This document shows positions 35,157-48,560 of a stretch of DNA of 64,000 bases, in pieces; position 1 is the stretch's first letter, and every line of letters starts with the position of its first letter. The stretch comes from Bradysia coprophila (lineage: Eukaryota > Arthropoda > Insecta > Diptera > Sciaridae). The DNA lies in assembly GCF_014529535.1 (NCBI RefSeq), contig NC_050737.1:3891683-3955682 (forward strand), written 5' to 3'. The notes below the pieces were generated by a model. The model had not been told where the DNA came from and did no database searches. It saw only the letters and a list, made by a program, of their open reading frames with translations. A program made the position numbers and the translations under genes.

Positions 35157-35426
35157 TTATGACAGCTTCTTAGACCGTCTCTTTTTGAAACCGCCAATTT
35201 GTTTCAGTAATTGGGAATTTTCATCCTCCAAATCGATATGTGGATCCCATAATCGCAGTCGTTTGGGTATATAAATAAGGCCAACCAATGTGATTGCTAA
35301 AAGGGTAAACAAATTTGGAATGTGTTATCAAAAAAAAGACAATGAATCAGAACCTGCAATCGCGGAAACGTTTTCGCAAATTTTCTTGATTTTTGTAAAT
35401 TTTGAAAGTCACAATAGCCAATACTC

Positions 35427-35485
<59 letters not shown>

Positions 35486-38400
35486 AGCAAACAAAATGAG
35501 TTTGAGAAACTCTGCTTCTTCATAAGGCAGACTCACGAGTCGTAAACAAGGAACAGAGTTTCACAAAAATCTTTACCACCTTAATAAATGTATATTGTTT
35601 GCTAGAGAGTGTATTGCAATAGCCCGCGAAAATTCACGACATTTCAGGATTACAGGATCTGCAATGAATTGATGAACTATATACAAGTTCAGAAGACACG
35701 AATCTTCAAAAGCACAATCTTGATAGCTCCCACGAAGCTATAACTTCAATGAAGGCACAAATTTAAGGCCACACTCCAAAAGAACCCTTACTTCCCACAA
35801 ACTATATAGCTTCAGATAGATTTTCTCTAAAGAAATATTTGAGAAATGAGTTTCAAAAGATTACCGAAAATGACCGAAGAATTTTAGAATCTTCGTGAAT
35901 CCGTTAACAAATATAAGGCCTTGAGAGACCGTTTTAACTAAAAATAAGCTACAATTTCATGGTGGTCTTAATTGTAGAAAGTTAGAACATAATTTATAAG
36001 TTAAACGAAATGGCCTTAATATGATCTCGATTGTAGATTTGACATGAACTCTGATTTGATCAATTTGACCGACAAAAGACTAGCGTATGACGCTTTGAAG
36101 TATTACTAATTGAATCTTTTATTTATGTTGCTCAAAGTATGGCATAGCGTTACCAAGATCGTTACTTACAACATCTTGTACATCAATTGTTTTAAAATTC
36201 ATTTTACTGTACATCGCCACCATTATCTTTAGATCAACGATTATTTCTACTCTTACTGTCGATAACAGATGTTCAGTACAGGCAGTAGAAGACCGTCTTC
36301 TCTTGCAACCTACGTTAATTCTAGTATCACAACAGTTAAGATTAGCAAATAAATTCAATTTCTCGGCCTGAGATTATATCTAAGTTCTGCATTGCGATAA
36401 CTTTTGTTAATGTTGACACTCTCAGTCATTGGACAAGTTAATAGTCTCCACTAATGGGATTGCATTAGACAATGATGTTCAATAATGGGACGCCACAGGC
36501 GAAATTGTCCAAACATCAACAACAACTTTTATTTAGAAACATTGTTGGATTGTGTCACGCAAGGTTTGGTGTAGAAATATGGCTTAGAATTAATTTTGTG
36601 AAAAAGGTTATTGCGATCGTTGCGATCAATAATCGAAAAAAGGACGGGAATTTTCTCCTTAATAATTTATATAAACAATTAGGAGAAGAGCTTGTTGGAC
36701 TAAAAAGCCATCAGATAAATATTCAGGGAGCCCACTCTAATTTCGGCCTCCTTTTTAAGGAATAAAGGAGAATATTTCGATAATTTAAGGAGAATTTCAG
36801 GAGTTTTAAAATATGAGATTTTGGATTAAATTTGATGAATTCGAAATTTTTTTGACTTTCCAAAGTCATATAAAGGATATATGAAGTAGATTTTTTGGTG
36901 TTTCTAAGAGAATATTCAATGGAAAATATTTTCCGAATTTTTCACAAATATTTTATCGATGATTTTTCCAAAAAAGTAACTTAATTTTTTGTCTTTTTTT
37001 TATTTTATCTTCTTGCTACTTGTAATGCCCAAATTTAAAATCATCTGTGCCTTGGCCACTGACGATCTAACTAATTTACATTCGCTAACTACAGCTGACG
37101 AAGTGTTGTTACCATCATCAATTAACTTTTCGGCGACTTTTAACTTAAAAGTCCCATCTGCTATTTCAGCTTCGATGCTTTAAATTTTGGCCTCTTTCTT
37201 ATGCTTTTCGTTTTTGTCTGACTCGTTTTGTTTCGATTTTGCTAATAGCGTTTTTCGCTCGTTTTCTACATCTAAATGCAAAAAATATCTTTTACGGGCC
37301 AACGAGCAGAGGTCTAACAATTTTCGAATAATTGAAAAATCTTCCACTTTATCGTAGAAATACAAAGTATTCTAACTATCCGAATAGCCGCAATCGTTTC
37401 TTATAAGTGCTGCTCCTTGAAATTTCGGGAAACACAAATTTATTTACGCTAAATCCTCGCTCAGGATCAGCATTCCTCCACTAGCGGAATGTTGAAAACC
37501 GACACATTTTCTGTTTCTGTGTTTTACTTCTGATTTCTCCATATAAAAATGCATGCAAAATTCACAAAAAACCAGTAAAACATAGAACAGAAAATGTGTC
37601 GGTTTTCAAAATTCCGTGAGTGTATGATTGAGGAATAAATACGCATTGGCCAACTTAACCAAATGGCCAAACTTTCCTCAAACACGATACACACCAGACG
37701 AAAGTTAACAATTGATTGACAATAAATGATTAAGTTGCCAGCAGCATCAACACAATCGATGAAAAGAACAATTGAAGCAATAGGGTTTTGCAAGTACCTT
37801 TTAGCACTATCGATCTCATTTGTTGAATTATTTAGGTTTCATGAGCTTTTTTTGGTGAAGTAAGCGAGGAACGGTTTTGAATATATATGGTTCCACAGTC
37901 AGAATTAAAATGTTAGATGTTTTAACTAAAGTGAAACTAAAAATAAGGAGTTTGAGGAGATTAAGGAGGTTTCAGAAGGATTTTTGAAAATCAAGGAGAT
38001 TTAAGGAATCAAGGAGGAGTGGGCTCCCTGAATATTCTTCCTCTAAATTTTATTTGGTGTTGATTGCTCATTTCCTTACGTTACGATAATCCCGCATCTA
38101 TTAAGTGGTTGAGTTTTGTTTTAAATTTAACTTTACTTAACATGGAGTGAAACACAGTACAAACATTGTGAACAAGGGACTATTTTTGGAGATACCTTTT
38201 ACCTTAATTTATTAAAAAATTTTACATTCAAAAAACTTCAAAAAAAGAAGTTTATCAGAAAATTTGGAAAAAATGTTGGAAAATGGTTTCCCAAAAATAG
38301 TTCTTGGTACAAACACAAAAACGCGTGTGCAAATTATGTGTGTCCGCTGTATCCCCAGGAAATTTTCAGAGATTACCGGAAAATCGGATAATAGCTTCAA

Positions 38401-40533
38401 ACGAACCAATGAGAAATGTATGTAACGGGTGTCACTTGTTCGGTTACCGGGAAATTTTGACCCAGATACAGAGAAGGAAACATAATTTGCATACGCGCAC
38501 AAAAGCCATTTATTGCTAAAATACTTACAATTAAGTACACAAGGAAAAATGACATAAAACGTTAATGTACTGGACCGGAAATACAAGGCCTCCGTGAGAT
38601 ACAGCACCATTGTTAAAGCTAACGAACATCCACCCATGCTAACGACCCTGTATAAATAAATAAATAAACACTTACGCAATACACGCACACATTTAATGAT
38701 ACACATAAATGATATGCTGGTGAGTTTATGATGTGTTGACCGGTTAAATTTCATTTAAAGTTTACGGTTTCCACTTAAATGAAATTGTGACCAGATCATC
38801 AATTTCTAAAATCTTATGGTTTTCGGACGGTGTAAACAAAATTAATTTTGGAAAAGGATTAATTAAGTAAACAAAACAACAGGACGAAGATGAAGTGGGA
38901 CAAATATTAAATGGCGAAAAACTTACGGTTTGTAATGTATGTACAATGTACAGTGCGTTAATGCTAAACATTTTAATATGCAGTACATTCCGATTATGCG
39001 AGATATTGTGTAATCACCTGAAAAATGAATTAGAGCTGTTGAATATTTTAAGGAATTTCTTTCTATTTATTCATATTCATAATTTACATAATGCGTTAAA
39101 TTTACATTCAAAACTAATTTTTCGTTGTTCATCCCACTCTTGATATGTTGGCTGCCCCTTAATAAAATATATTTCGAGATTGTTTCGAAACGTAAACAAC
39201 AGTTTTTGTCTTTAACCCCGTGCGTGTACATTCAGTTCGGTTGTTTTTTTTTAGGTTTCTTTGTTTGTGGTAACAAAGTAAATTCAGATTGTTAGAATGC
39301 TTCAGATGACAGCAAAGGAAAAAAGAAGAAGAAAAAAATAGAAAAGTTTGTCCATCCGACTGTAAAAGCGATAAGTTTCGAAAATCGTACCAGATTTTGA
39401 TAATTTCTTTCCCTGCAAGTTAATTGAAACGGCACATGGCACTGTGCCATTTGACTATTTCGATTCTTTTTCAGGGAATTGGCATTCGTTAAAAGATTTC
39501 ATTTTTATTCATCGAAAAAAGCCATTCTTCTATTGCCCATTTTAATTATATAATACGCTAGAATAATGCCAGGTTTACAATGTCTGTTTTATCTATTCAA
39601 TTGAATTAGTTTCAGATAATTTTTTTAAAGTTGATCGGCTGTGGCAACGAAAAGTCCATTGTTACATTCAGCTCTGTCATTATCGAATTCTACAGCTGCG
39701 AGGCATATGCTTCTTGGGTAAAGTTTCTTGTAGCCACTAGTCTTAGAAGAGTCATTTAAATCTCATTTAAAAGACAGTTTGTAAGGAGTTACATCTTTCT
39801 ACATTTAGTCATTCCAAACGACGATAGCGAAACAGAGCCTCAAAAACCTTAACAAATAGTGCGAGAGATATAATGCTTTGTAGACGGAACGTAATTTATA
39901 CTTCGCTTCCTGTTGTGTGTGTATATTACGTCCTTGCTTGTAGGTTTGTTGCTTTGGCAGGTTAAAGTACGTAATATATTTTACACATGATTGCGTACGG
40001 TAAGTGCATTTTCATTGCACAAACAGTGAGGGTAAGTTCACTTTACCGTGCATAAGCATGCAAATATTACACATTTAACGTGCACTTACCGACACTGTAC
40101 GTGATAATGCACACATTTAATAAAGATTATGCACCTGTGTCTGTAAATATTATGTGTGGTGTCTGCGATCCTTAGCCGACGACGCATATCACTTTTTATG
40201 TGTTGATGAAAAGATAAACCCAAACTCCCTTTCCGAGCTGATGCATAATGTAAGTCTTACCACACGGAGCATATAAAATATCTTACGTCCTCCCTTGTAA
40301 GTTATTGTTTTGACTTGTGTGATTACTCCACTCGCCTTCGGCTCGTTTCCTGAAGAAAATCTCTAGAAAATCACTCACTGCTACAGTGACTTACCTTCAA
40401 TAAACTGTGTATCGGAATGATCACCCAGGAAGCTACGTTTTTCTATATAACTACGTATTGCTGTACCCAAGTCCATAAATGCCACAAATGCAATCCATCC
40501 GCGAAATGCATAAAGGAGTTTTCGTTCGCCCAT
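35157..40533 (-). CDS. ERG28 homologue, ER membrane protein
   Basis: A 162-residue multi-pass membrane protein of the ERG28 family. In fungi and vertebrates ERG28 tethers sterol C-4 demethylation enzymes in the ER. Exons on the minus strand: 40533-40395, 39017-38927, 38647-38529, 35296-35157, all with GT/AG ends and matching phases. Hydrophobic segments: near residues 8-25 (YAFRGWIAFVAFMDL), 48-70 (ISRIIGMYCILKCLALTHC), 78-95 (GGCSLALTMVLYLTEALYF) and 103-125 (TFYVIFPCVLN, ITLVGLIYI). The L-TEALYF region and the ending ITLVGLIYIPKRLRLW match the family pattern. The C-terminus is lysine/arginine-rich (GGFKKRRSKKLS), slightly longer than in human ERG28 (140 residues). An ATG 13 bases upstream is out of frame. 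The introns carry a decayed DNA transposon and foldback elements. Insects do not make sterols, so the role here is open. Confidence 0.82.
35428..35482. repeat. (TC)n microsatellite
   Basis: About 55 bases of CT repeats with one interruption, within the last intron of the ERG28-like gene. Confidence 0.95.
36724..38030. mobile_element. Decayed hAT-like DNA transposon (1.3 kb)
   Basis: The ends CAGGGAGCCCACTC and GAGTGGGCTCCCTG are perfect inverted copies, flanked on both sides by AATATT. On the minus strand between about 37450 and 37000, broken frames read DPERGFSVNKFVFPE, then RKTLLAKSKQNESDKNEKHK, then IADGTFKLKVAEKLIDDGN. This order (ERGFSxNK, a charged coiled coil, then a helical tail) is that of the C-terminal end of a widespread hAT-like transposase. 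Stops and frameshifts show it is dead. It lies within the last intron (38528-35297) of the ERG28-like gene. Confidence 0.65.
39950..40300. repeat. Cluster of foldback elements in ERG28 intron 1
   Basis: Contains inverted blocks around GGTAAGTGCA / TGCACTTACC (40000-40095). It is followed by ATTATGCACCTGTGT and AACCCAAACTCCCTTTCCGAGC, both shared with the element near 48.6 kb. Confidence 0.55.
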
Positions 40534-41855
40534 TGCTTAATTGCATATAAATTATTTTTAAACAATGAGTTGTTGCTGTGCCGACCTCTCTGGCTTTTTT
40601 AATTCATCCACATTCTGTAAGAGACGAAAAATATTTTTATCAGCTTTCAACAAACGTCATTAGTACTGAGAAGATTGTTAGCATCACTGCTAGATTACAA
40701 CATGTGAGACTACTAAATGCAGCTGAAACTCTTAACTCTCCACTTTACATGGTGGAGCTTAACTTGTTTCTATGATAACATAAAATTGTACTTTCTGTTC
40801 CGAAGATTTCCATGCAGGTGAAATCGTTTCTGTTTACATGGATCGACTCAGTTGTTATTACCACTGTGTTGGATTGGTTTTTCTGTTGAGTTAGGTTCAT
40901 CCCAATGAACAACTACCGAACGAGAATAACGTTTTAACGGCAACTTTCCTTTACCCTAAGGCGCAGTTTCTACAATAGGAAGACTTTCGACTTAACCCAA
41001 ATGTTGTTATAATCTTTCAAAAGCGTCTTTGATTTTATGTAATGTTGTTGTAGGTAATTTGGATAGAGTTGCAAGAGATGTCTAACCCAGAAACGTTTCG
41101 AAAGAATTTTGCAAATGAATGTTTAAAAATTCATCTGCTCAGCATTTATTCTAGGTAATAATGTATATTTTAGGACCTGCAAGGCGTCTAAACGGAATTG
41201 TTTCCCCAAAAAATTATAAAATATTTGGCAACAAGACTTAATCAATTTCAATTCTTATACATTCATTCCTCGTGTTTACCACATAAGAACAAAACTACGA
41301 GACGTGTATGTTATAGCTACATCGATGTTACTAACAATTTTTGCACGTGGAATTAGTGTATTGGAATGAAATTGTCGATGCATTGTAGCAGAGATTTCTT
41401 ACAGTTTTCGCAAATGAAATGATTGAAAATAAGAGAATAACTCTTCAGAGAATGGTCGTTCAGGTGTAGAGTGTATTAATCATTAGCGACAAGCCTCGTT
41501 GTTCTCAAAATCTATGGACATCAATTCGTTGGTAAACATATTAACCGAGATGAACAAGGATGCACACAAGGATGAATCAGATTTTTTTTTTTGGAAAATT
41601 TATGTATCGTTCTATTTGCGATGCAAACAAGCGATTTTTCATTGAACTGTAAACGATTGATTTTTGTTTAGAGAAAAACACTTCACGGACGTAGCTAGTA
41701 TATATTCTCAATCTGGACGAGCCCATAGAAGGGCACGAAGGATCTCAGTGAAACGTTTTGAGCGAAGTAAATCATTTGGATTTTGATCTTATTTACAAGG
41801 AAAAATTTTGATTATTTCGTGCATTTTAAGTAGAACGAAGTTTAAGTAGAAACGC

Positions 41856-42285
41856 AAAGTTTTCGACACATGTGTCCTTCCAGTGCTCACTTATGGAGCG
41901 GAAACGTCGACTTTAACGAAAGCATCCGAAGATAAATTGAGAGTGACACAAAGAGCCATGGAACGGAGTATGCTCGGAATAACACTCAGAGACAGAATGA
42001 CGAATCAATGGATTCGACAACAAACCAGGGTCGTTGATGTCATGGAAAGAATAGCATCTCATAAGAAGGACAGACGAACGTTAAACCAAAAAGATTATGA
42101 ACTGGCGACCATACAAAAGACGAGCTATAGGAAAGAGCTATACCAGAGAGATGGACAAACGGAATTAAGAATATTGCAGGTACAAACTGGCAGCAAATGG
42201 CAATGTATCGTACGAAATGGAAAGAAGTTGGAGAGGCCTACATCCAGCAGTGGATAGAAACAGGCTGAAAAAGAAGAAGAAGAAG
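41856..42285 (+). pseudogene. LINE fragment: C-terminal end of a reverse transcriptase ORF
   Basis: The frame starting VFDTCVLPVLTYGAETSTLT, then RAMERSMLGITLRDRMTNQW, is the C-terminal region after the reverse transcriptase domain in RTE-like/BovB-like insect retroposons. After about 60 codons the reading breaks into other frames (the end KWKELGEAYIQQWIETG is in a shifted frame). A (GAA)n tail follows, marking the 3' end. The 5' part is missing, as usual for LINE copies. Confidence 0.8.
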
Positions 42286-42883
42286 TTTTATAGTAGATTC
42301 TGGTTTACACTTTAAATTAACGAATTATCACATTTTCGTTTTCAACAGATTCTACATAATTTCTAGATCCACAAATTTGACAATCTTGATATTGAATGGT
42401 TTTTTTTGGTCTTTATCCCAGTAAACTGGTGAAAAAATTCAAAAATTGCATTCAATATAACAACTGTCAGAATCTGTGGGACTAGAAATATCAGATCCCA
42501 TATAAAACAAAAATGTGATACTTCCTAATTTTTCATAATTTCCTGCCTCAGGCGAAAGTTGATTATCACAAAAGAGTTCACGTAAAATGAACCCAAAGCA
42601 TTCTTCATGTAATGAATCCTTTTCGATGGGGGCAAACTGTCATCTAATAGCCAACTTTCGCATGGGGTATGACCTCAGAGCTATCATATGAACCAAGACC
42701 TAATCTAGACGAAACGATAAGTCACGCAAATTTATTTAATACATTATTGCCTCTACATACTGTTAGTTAATGGTATATTCTTCTCACCGACGAACAAAAA
42801 TAAAATTCACGCCGAAAGTGCGGTCGAAATTCAAAATGGAAATGCGGAGGTTTTTCTAACGTAGCGTCATTTTCATACACTAA

Positions 42884-43045
42884 CTGTGGATTTACATAGC
42901 AACGTAAAAGTGACAGATGCAATGTTTTTTAAATACTGCAACCCGAAATTTCATTCATAAAATTAAAATTATGAATGAAATTTCGAGTTGCCGTATGAGA
43001 AAATTTTTGCATCTGTCACTTTTACGTTGCTATGTAAATCCACAG
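42884..43045. mobile_element. Near-perfect hairpin MITE
   Basis: The left arm CTGTGGATTTACATAGCAAC continues through CGTAAAAGTGACAGATGCAA and the right arm is its exact complement over about 39 bp. An inner pair GAAATTTCATTCATAA / TTATGAATGAAATTTC closes the centre. Confidence 0.8.
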
Positions 43046-45288
43046 TATGGCGTTGAAATGTATTTTTCGGTTCACTTTTTCATCGAATCGTTCACTTAAA
43101 TTTCAAATTTTAGGCACACGCACAGCGTGAATTGCACGTCTCTTTACCGTAACTTTATTTTCGACTGTGCGCGCCTTCAAAAATCTGTCGGTAGACTATT
43201 TAACAACGAGTGAGTGTTTGAAACAAATTTGATCTTTGAAAACTGCTCAAAAGGCATGTATAATATTGACTACTAAACTGCTAAAGTATTGATTGCAATT
43301 AATCTTTTATTTCGGCAAGCTTTACCTGCAGACACAAAAAATAACCCACTTGAAATGCACATTTTCCTGCAGTTCTTACCTAAAAAAATCTCATTCACAT
43401 TCGGTAACGACAGGCACGTAACGAACCACTATACCCATTGCAATGTAGAGCACAGTGTAGTTTCAGCTTACCGGGAACCTTTAAAAAACTATTTGCTTTT
43501 TTTTAACTTAACTTTCAATGACATAATACTCAGATGTCGAAATGAAACAAAGTTTGTTTTTTCAAACGTTTCTTTTTGCGAATCGAATACCTATATAATA
43601 CAATAATAACTTTCCTCTTTTATTGGTTTGCTGTTTTTCCAACAAAATCAAATCAAAACTATCGATTGAGTTTGAGCTGCACAAATCAAATTTTCTTCGG
43701 TATACACAATGAATTTAAGGACACCATTTCCGAGAAATGAAAGTAAATCGATGTGATGGGGAGACACACTTAAATCAAAAATAAATTATTTTATGAATCC
43801 ACAAGTCACCGCATCTACCACCCACCCATTTCAATTTGTAGCTCGACATGCATCGAGAATGTTTATGTTGTTTTTCGATTGAATGTAATGACCCATACGT
43901 GGTAATACATGGATATACTACGGCATAGCTGTAAGCCTATATGCACTGCATGCATTTACTCGCATTTGCATTGAAAACAGCATTCGGGAAAATTGTTTTT
44001 ATTGAGAAGTCTTAGCTTAGTGGAGCGTACCAGTGATGCTCTTTCTAATATCATCAATTTGATTAGATTGTTGGATGCATTTTGCTGGCACTTTATTATT
44101 GTCAGACAATGCTTTTAACACAGAGTTTTCCTTTGGCCGACTACCAAGTCGAAATAAGTCTGTGGATGATTTGAATAAACGATTATCATAGTTGATGCAA
44201 CGGAAATCATTTGGCAGAACGTTGCTTTTGATATTTCGTTGTCATACGTTTTGAAAACGTTGTACCATTCATGCTGAATTAAAAGTACAGAGAAAGATCG
44301 GAACAAAAGAAGCTTTTCATTCACTCACTGTAAAGTTTGATAACAGGAATTAAGTAACCCAAAAGTTCTCGGCGAGAACAGTGATTAAAATTTAATTTTT
44401 TAAGGTAACAACGTATGGTCGCATATGTTGATTGATCTACCATAAGGGGTCATACACAAATGACGTCACAAGTTCCCAAAAAAGTTCCAAGCATTTTTGG
44501 TGTGTAATTTATCAAGTACTTCGTCCGCACTCATAATGTGTGGACTTCACATACGACCAACATAATGCTAATTATTGTTGGAGTGTGGAGATGTTATAGA
44601 GTATAAAATAAAATAATTTTATTGGCTGGTCGTCTCTTTCCTCTGGGGGTTATGAAGGTTTTTTTACAGTGAATAATGAAGTATGTGATAGAAGTGTGAC
44701 CAGACCCTTAAATTTAATAGATAATATTTCAACTGAAATGAATTGATTCGATTTCTAATACATTTCCGAGAGCATCAAAGCACTTGATTTGCATCAGCAG
44801 TAGTTTTATTGATTACAATTTAAAAAATTAGCAATTGTCGATAATTTATTACTAATTTCATTCTAAAGATAGTCTTACATTATATATCCAGTAGTTAATG
44901 TTACAGTGCTGGAATGTACGTCTTTCCATCTTTTTCGATACTCCAGTCATAAATTTTTTCCTATACTTTTTAAAATAATTTGATCGTGACGCAATAAACA
45001 TCAGAAAATGTTTTATTACATGCTGCCTTTATGATCCGAGGTAATCACACTTCTCACTTAGTTTAAAAATTTGACAAATAAAATAATTTTAAATTAAATG
45101 TTCAGATTCTACTCTTGTTTTTGGAGTGTTCGCAATAGATTCAGCTTAATAAATTACTCAAACAACGGTTTGGTCGTCAGTTTATTTCTTCGTTGGCATG
45201 ACTTTAATTAACTCACAAAAATCATTGAAAAACTGCAAAAAATTTTCTGAAAATTGTGGTCAAAAATTTGAAAAAAATATAGTCTTAC

Positions 45289-45489
45289 CACGGCAGAGTA
45301 AAATAAACCAGGCAGTAGCGGTTCATTTTCGAAACGTCAAATAAGGGACCTAATCCACTGTATGAAAATGAACTCAAATGAACTCCGACATAAATTGAAA
45401 AATTTTATTCGCAAAAATATAGGGCTACTAGATGATTCAGGTCCCTATTCAAATCAGCGCTCCTGCCTGGTAAACTTTACTCTGTCGTG
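45289..45489. mobile_element. hAT-like MITE with perfect 8-bp target duplication
   Basis: The ends CACGGCAGAGTAAAATAAAC and a right end finishing TTTACTCTGTCGTG. Flanked by AGTCTTAC on both sides (45281-45288 and 45490-45497). An older relative is at 29740-29905 and a fragment of the right half lies near 46068-46155. Confidence 0.85.
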
Positions 45490-45640
45490 AGTCTTACATC
45501 TTAACATACACTAGACAGAGAGTCAGGGATTTAGTTTATTTCATTCCCATCGCTCCAGCCTGTTTGAAGACCAAAAACAAGTTGAAAACACTGAAAAATA
45601 TGGGTTTCCTGGAGCGACATTTTACTTCAACTAACTTTAT

Positions 45641-45715
45641 GGCTTGCAACAGAATTTATCTGGGGTTTTTTATCCGTGGAATGAAAGAGTACGCGGATAA
45701 ATTCTGTTGCAAGCC
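45641..45715. repeat. Perfect 20-bp-arm hairpin
   Basis: GGCTTGCAACAGAATTTATC and its exact complement are separated by 35 bp. Confidence 0.75.
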
Positions 45716-45904
45716 AGTAGCACTGACCAAACATTGACCATATTTTGAGTCATAAGTCTAGAACGGGTGGCGGCCCATACCGATGATTATACTCTTTATG
45801 AAGGTCTGCCAAAGGCCAAATTCTCAACTTTTAGAAACATGTCTATCTTGAGCTATCACAAAAAAACTGTTTTCACCACCCCTTGACATGCTATGACTTT
45901 TCAA

Positions 45905-46155
45905 GAGTTCACTCCGAAAATGGGAAACTAACAGAAAAACTAAAAGATCCCTATTTCTTAGAATTGAAAGACGATTCTAACGAGCTATAGCTTGCCTGGA
46001 TCGCCGAACCATTGTATTTATTTTCACCAAAATTGGTTCAAGTTTTGGCGATATCACTCTTAATTGGTTCAATTTTACTTCGCAAAACATAAGGCTACGA
46101 GATAATTCAGGTCTCTAATCAAATCAAGTGCTCCTGCCTGTATTTACACTGTCGT
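45905..46155. repeat. Dispersed repeat, relative at 59990-60115
   Basis: TTCTTAGAATTGAA, GACGATTC, GAGCTATA, GGATCGCCG and TTTTGGCGA..TCACTCTTAA occur in the same order here and near 60.0 kb. The last part (46068-46155) also resembles the right half of the MITE at 45289-45489. Confidence 0.55.
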
Positions 46156-48560
46156 GGCAAACTATTTTATGATATCGTGAGTACGAACGAAAAAATCTGC
46201 AAATCACCTAGCAAAGACTATTGAAATGAACTTTACTGTAAAGCATGTGAATGTTTCGTTAACTCTAACGAATGGGAATCGAGCATTACGAAGACTTACT
46301 ATATTGATACTTCGGTGCTTCAACATTTTTGATAACCTGTGGTTTTAAAATAAATTTTTATCAGCTGTTATTAAAAATCCCATCTTAATCAGAGTCAAAT
46401 GCAATAAATAAGACTGTGCTGATGTAAAAAAGAGTCACCACCTTATATGTTCGGACAGACAAGCTATGCAAGAAATTAACACACTAAAAATTATTTTAAT
46501 TAAATTTAGAAATAAAAAGTTGTCCCCAATTGTAAATTCAACAATAAGAGTGTGTCCGAGTGCTATGACACAGTGCTTACACTTGTATGTTCATAACGTG
46601 CAGACAGAGAAGTATACGTAAGAAATGTATGCAAATTGTTTGGAAATAGTTTTCGGAAAATTTATTATGCTGAAGGAGTATGGCGAAAAAAATCCTGTTT
46701 TTTGTTTGGTATTTTTTATAGTTCATTTGTCGGGGTTGAATAAGCCGTCGGAATTTCATTATACATTCCATTAATAAAGCATTACAAAGTGCATACTTAA
46801 TGAGCTTTAGAAGTTTATGGTTTTTTAATTTAAAATATCCGCTATGATGTATCATGCAGCTGGGTTTGTTTGAACATATAGTTGTAAGGAAGACACGCTT
46901 TTGCCGAGCAGATATAACGGCAAGCATTATAATGCTCTAATCTAAACACTTGATTTTTCCGGTAAACTTTTTCTTGTAAAGACAACACAGCAATACATAA
47001 CACGAGTCGTGTCCTAAACCGATTACCATTTTTAATTAAATTTTTCTCACACTTTTTTACGAAAAACAACTTTTTCGGATTCTTGTTATTCTTCGAATTT
47101 TTAAACATTTTTGCATTATACAATATGGATGTAATAAGGCATCTAAAATCCTCATATCAGGATCACAGAGCGTTGATTCTCCCTTGATAAAACGCGTAAA
47201 AGACACAGACACACACACTCTGGTGTGCCTCGCAGATATAACATTCTCTAAAAAAAGACAGCAAGTTACATGACTCGAAAAGAATGCACACGTAATGTTG
47301 CGGCAAAGGTAAACACATCAAATTTCAACAGACTTTTATACGGTTTCATCCTGACAGGTATATGTGTACACATATACAAACAGGCGGATTTTGTGTATTA
47401 TTTCGTGTAATTGTAAGCTATAGTCTGCGAGTCAGCTTATATGATAATAAGTTCAAACTGTTTACACGAGGGTTGATATGGTACGTAAATCAATTCATAA
47501 TCTAATGCCGAAAGTGTTTCTTTTCTACGAAAAAAATGAATATAAAATAATGCTGGTTTACGTATATATAATATAATGGAACATAAAATGTAATGAATTT
47601 AGTTGTACGTTAATTATAAATGCCGCAATATGCTTTCCAGTCATTTTTCCGCTTACGTTGTTAGATATTCAATCAAATTCTCCCTCACATAAGTAAAATG
47701 ATATGCCAAAAATGAATTATTATTTTAACATAATTTTTATACGCCAGTTTGTAACACTTACGTTTTTTTTTATTTATTTATTCAGAACGGGGCAGCTCTT
47801 GTGGAGTCTTCACTAAACTCTTTTTTTTATTTATTTATTTCGTTTTTCCCCAACAGACCAATTGTACGTTCGATGCATCTCTTTTGCAATGTCTTTTAAT
47901 TTTGAATTTCAGAAAACTGATGTCCAAACAGTTTACTACACCCAAATTATTTAAATAAATAAATAAAATAAGCAAAATGCAACTTTTCCTTTTGAGAAAC
48001 AAAATACACCGAAATTGTTACAATTAATTTCCTGCTATATTCACATTTACATTCATCGATAAGTTACAACCAACTACGATGGACTATAACACAGTAACTA
48101 CTGTCACTGTTTCGGTTTGGGAAAATGCCGTCGTTTTAATTTTAGATTCGATGCCGGCGCCGACGCATTGTTTGATGGGATATCATGGTTTTTTGGTATC
48201 TATGCGAATGAGTATTAGGAAGACATGAACATCACATGGGAGCATCTTAATATTAATATATGGATTATGCATGTTGAGCATCTCTTGTAACCATTTGTGA
48301 TGATTAAAATTAAAAATTGCATGTTTTGCAGTCGATAGGCGACCCGTACGTATACATATACCTAGTATGTAGGTGCACCTATATGACATGTAATATAACT
48401 CTTAGCAATTATTTTAATCATCACGAATTAGGTTAGTACAGAATTCTTGAACTGATATTAAACGATGCAAAAATACGTTGAAGCACTAGATGCCACGATT
48501 TTTCTTTTCTCTGATTATGGAAAATAATGAGAAAGACTATTCCAAGGTTCAATTTAATAA

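Noticed and set aside
35297..35536. Frame rich in Arg-Glu repeats
   Set aside because: It is a translation of the (TC)n microsatellite.
38212..38754. 180-codon open frame on the minus strand
   Set aside because: It contains exon 3 of the ERG28-like gene and then runs on into the intron by chance; the GT donor at 38528 with matching phase is a better explanation.
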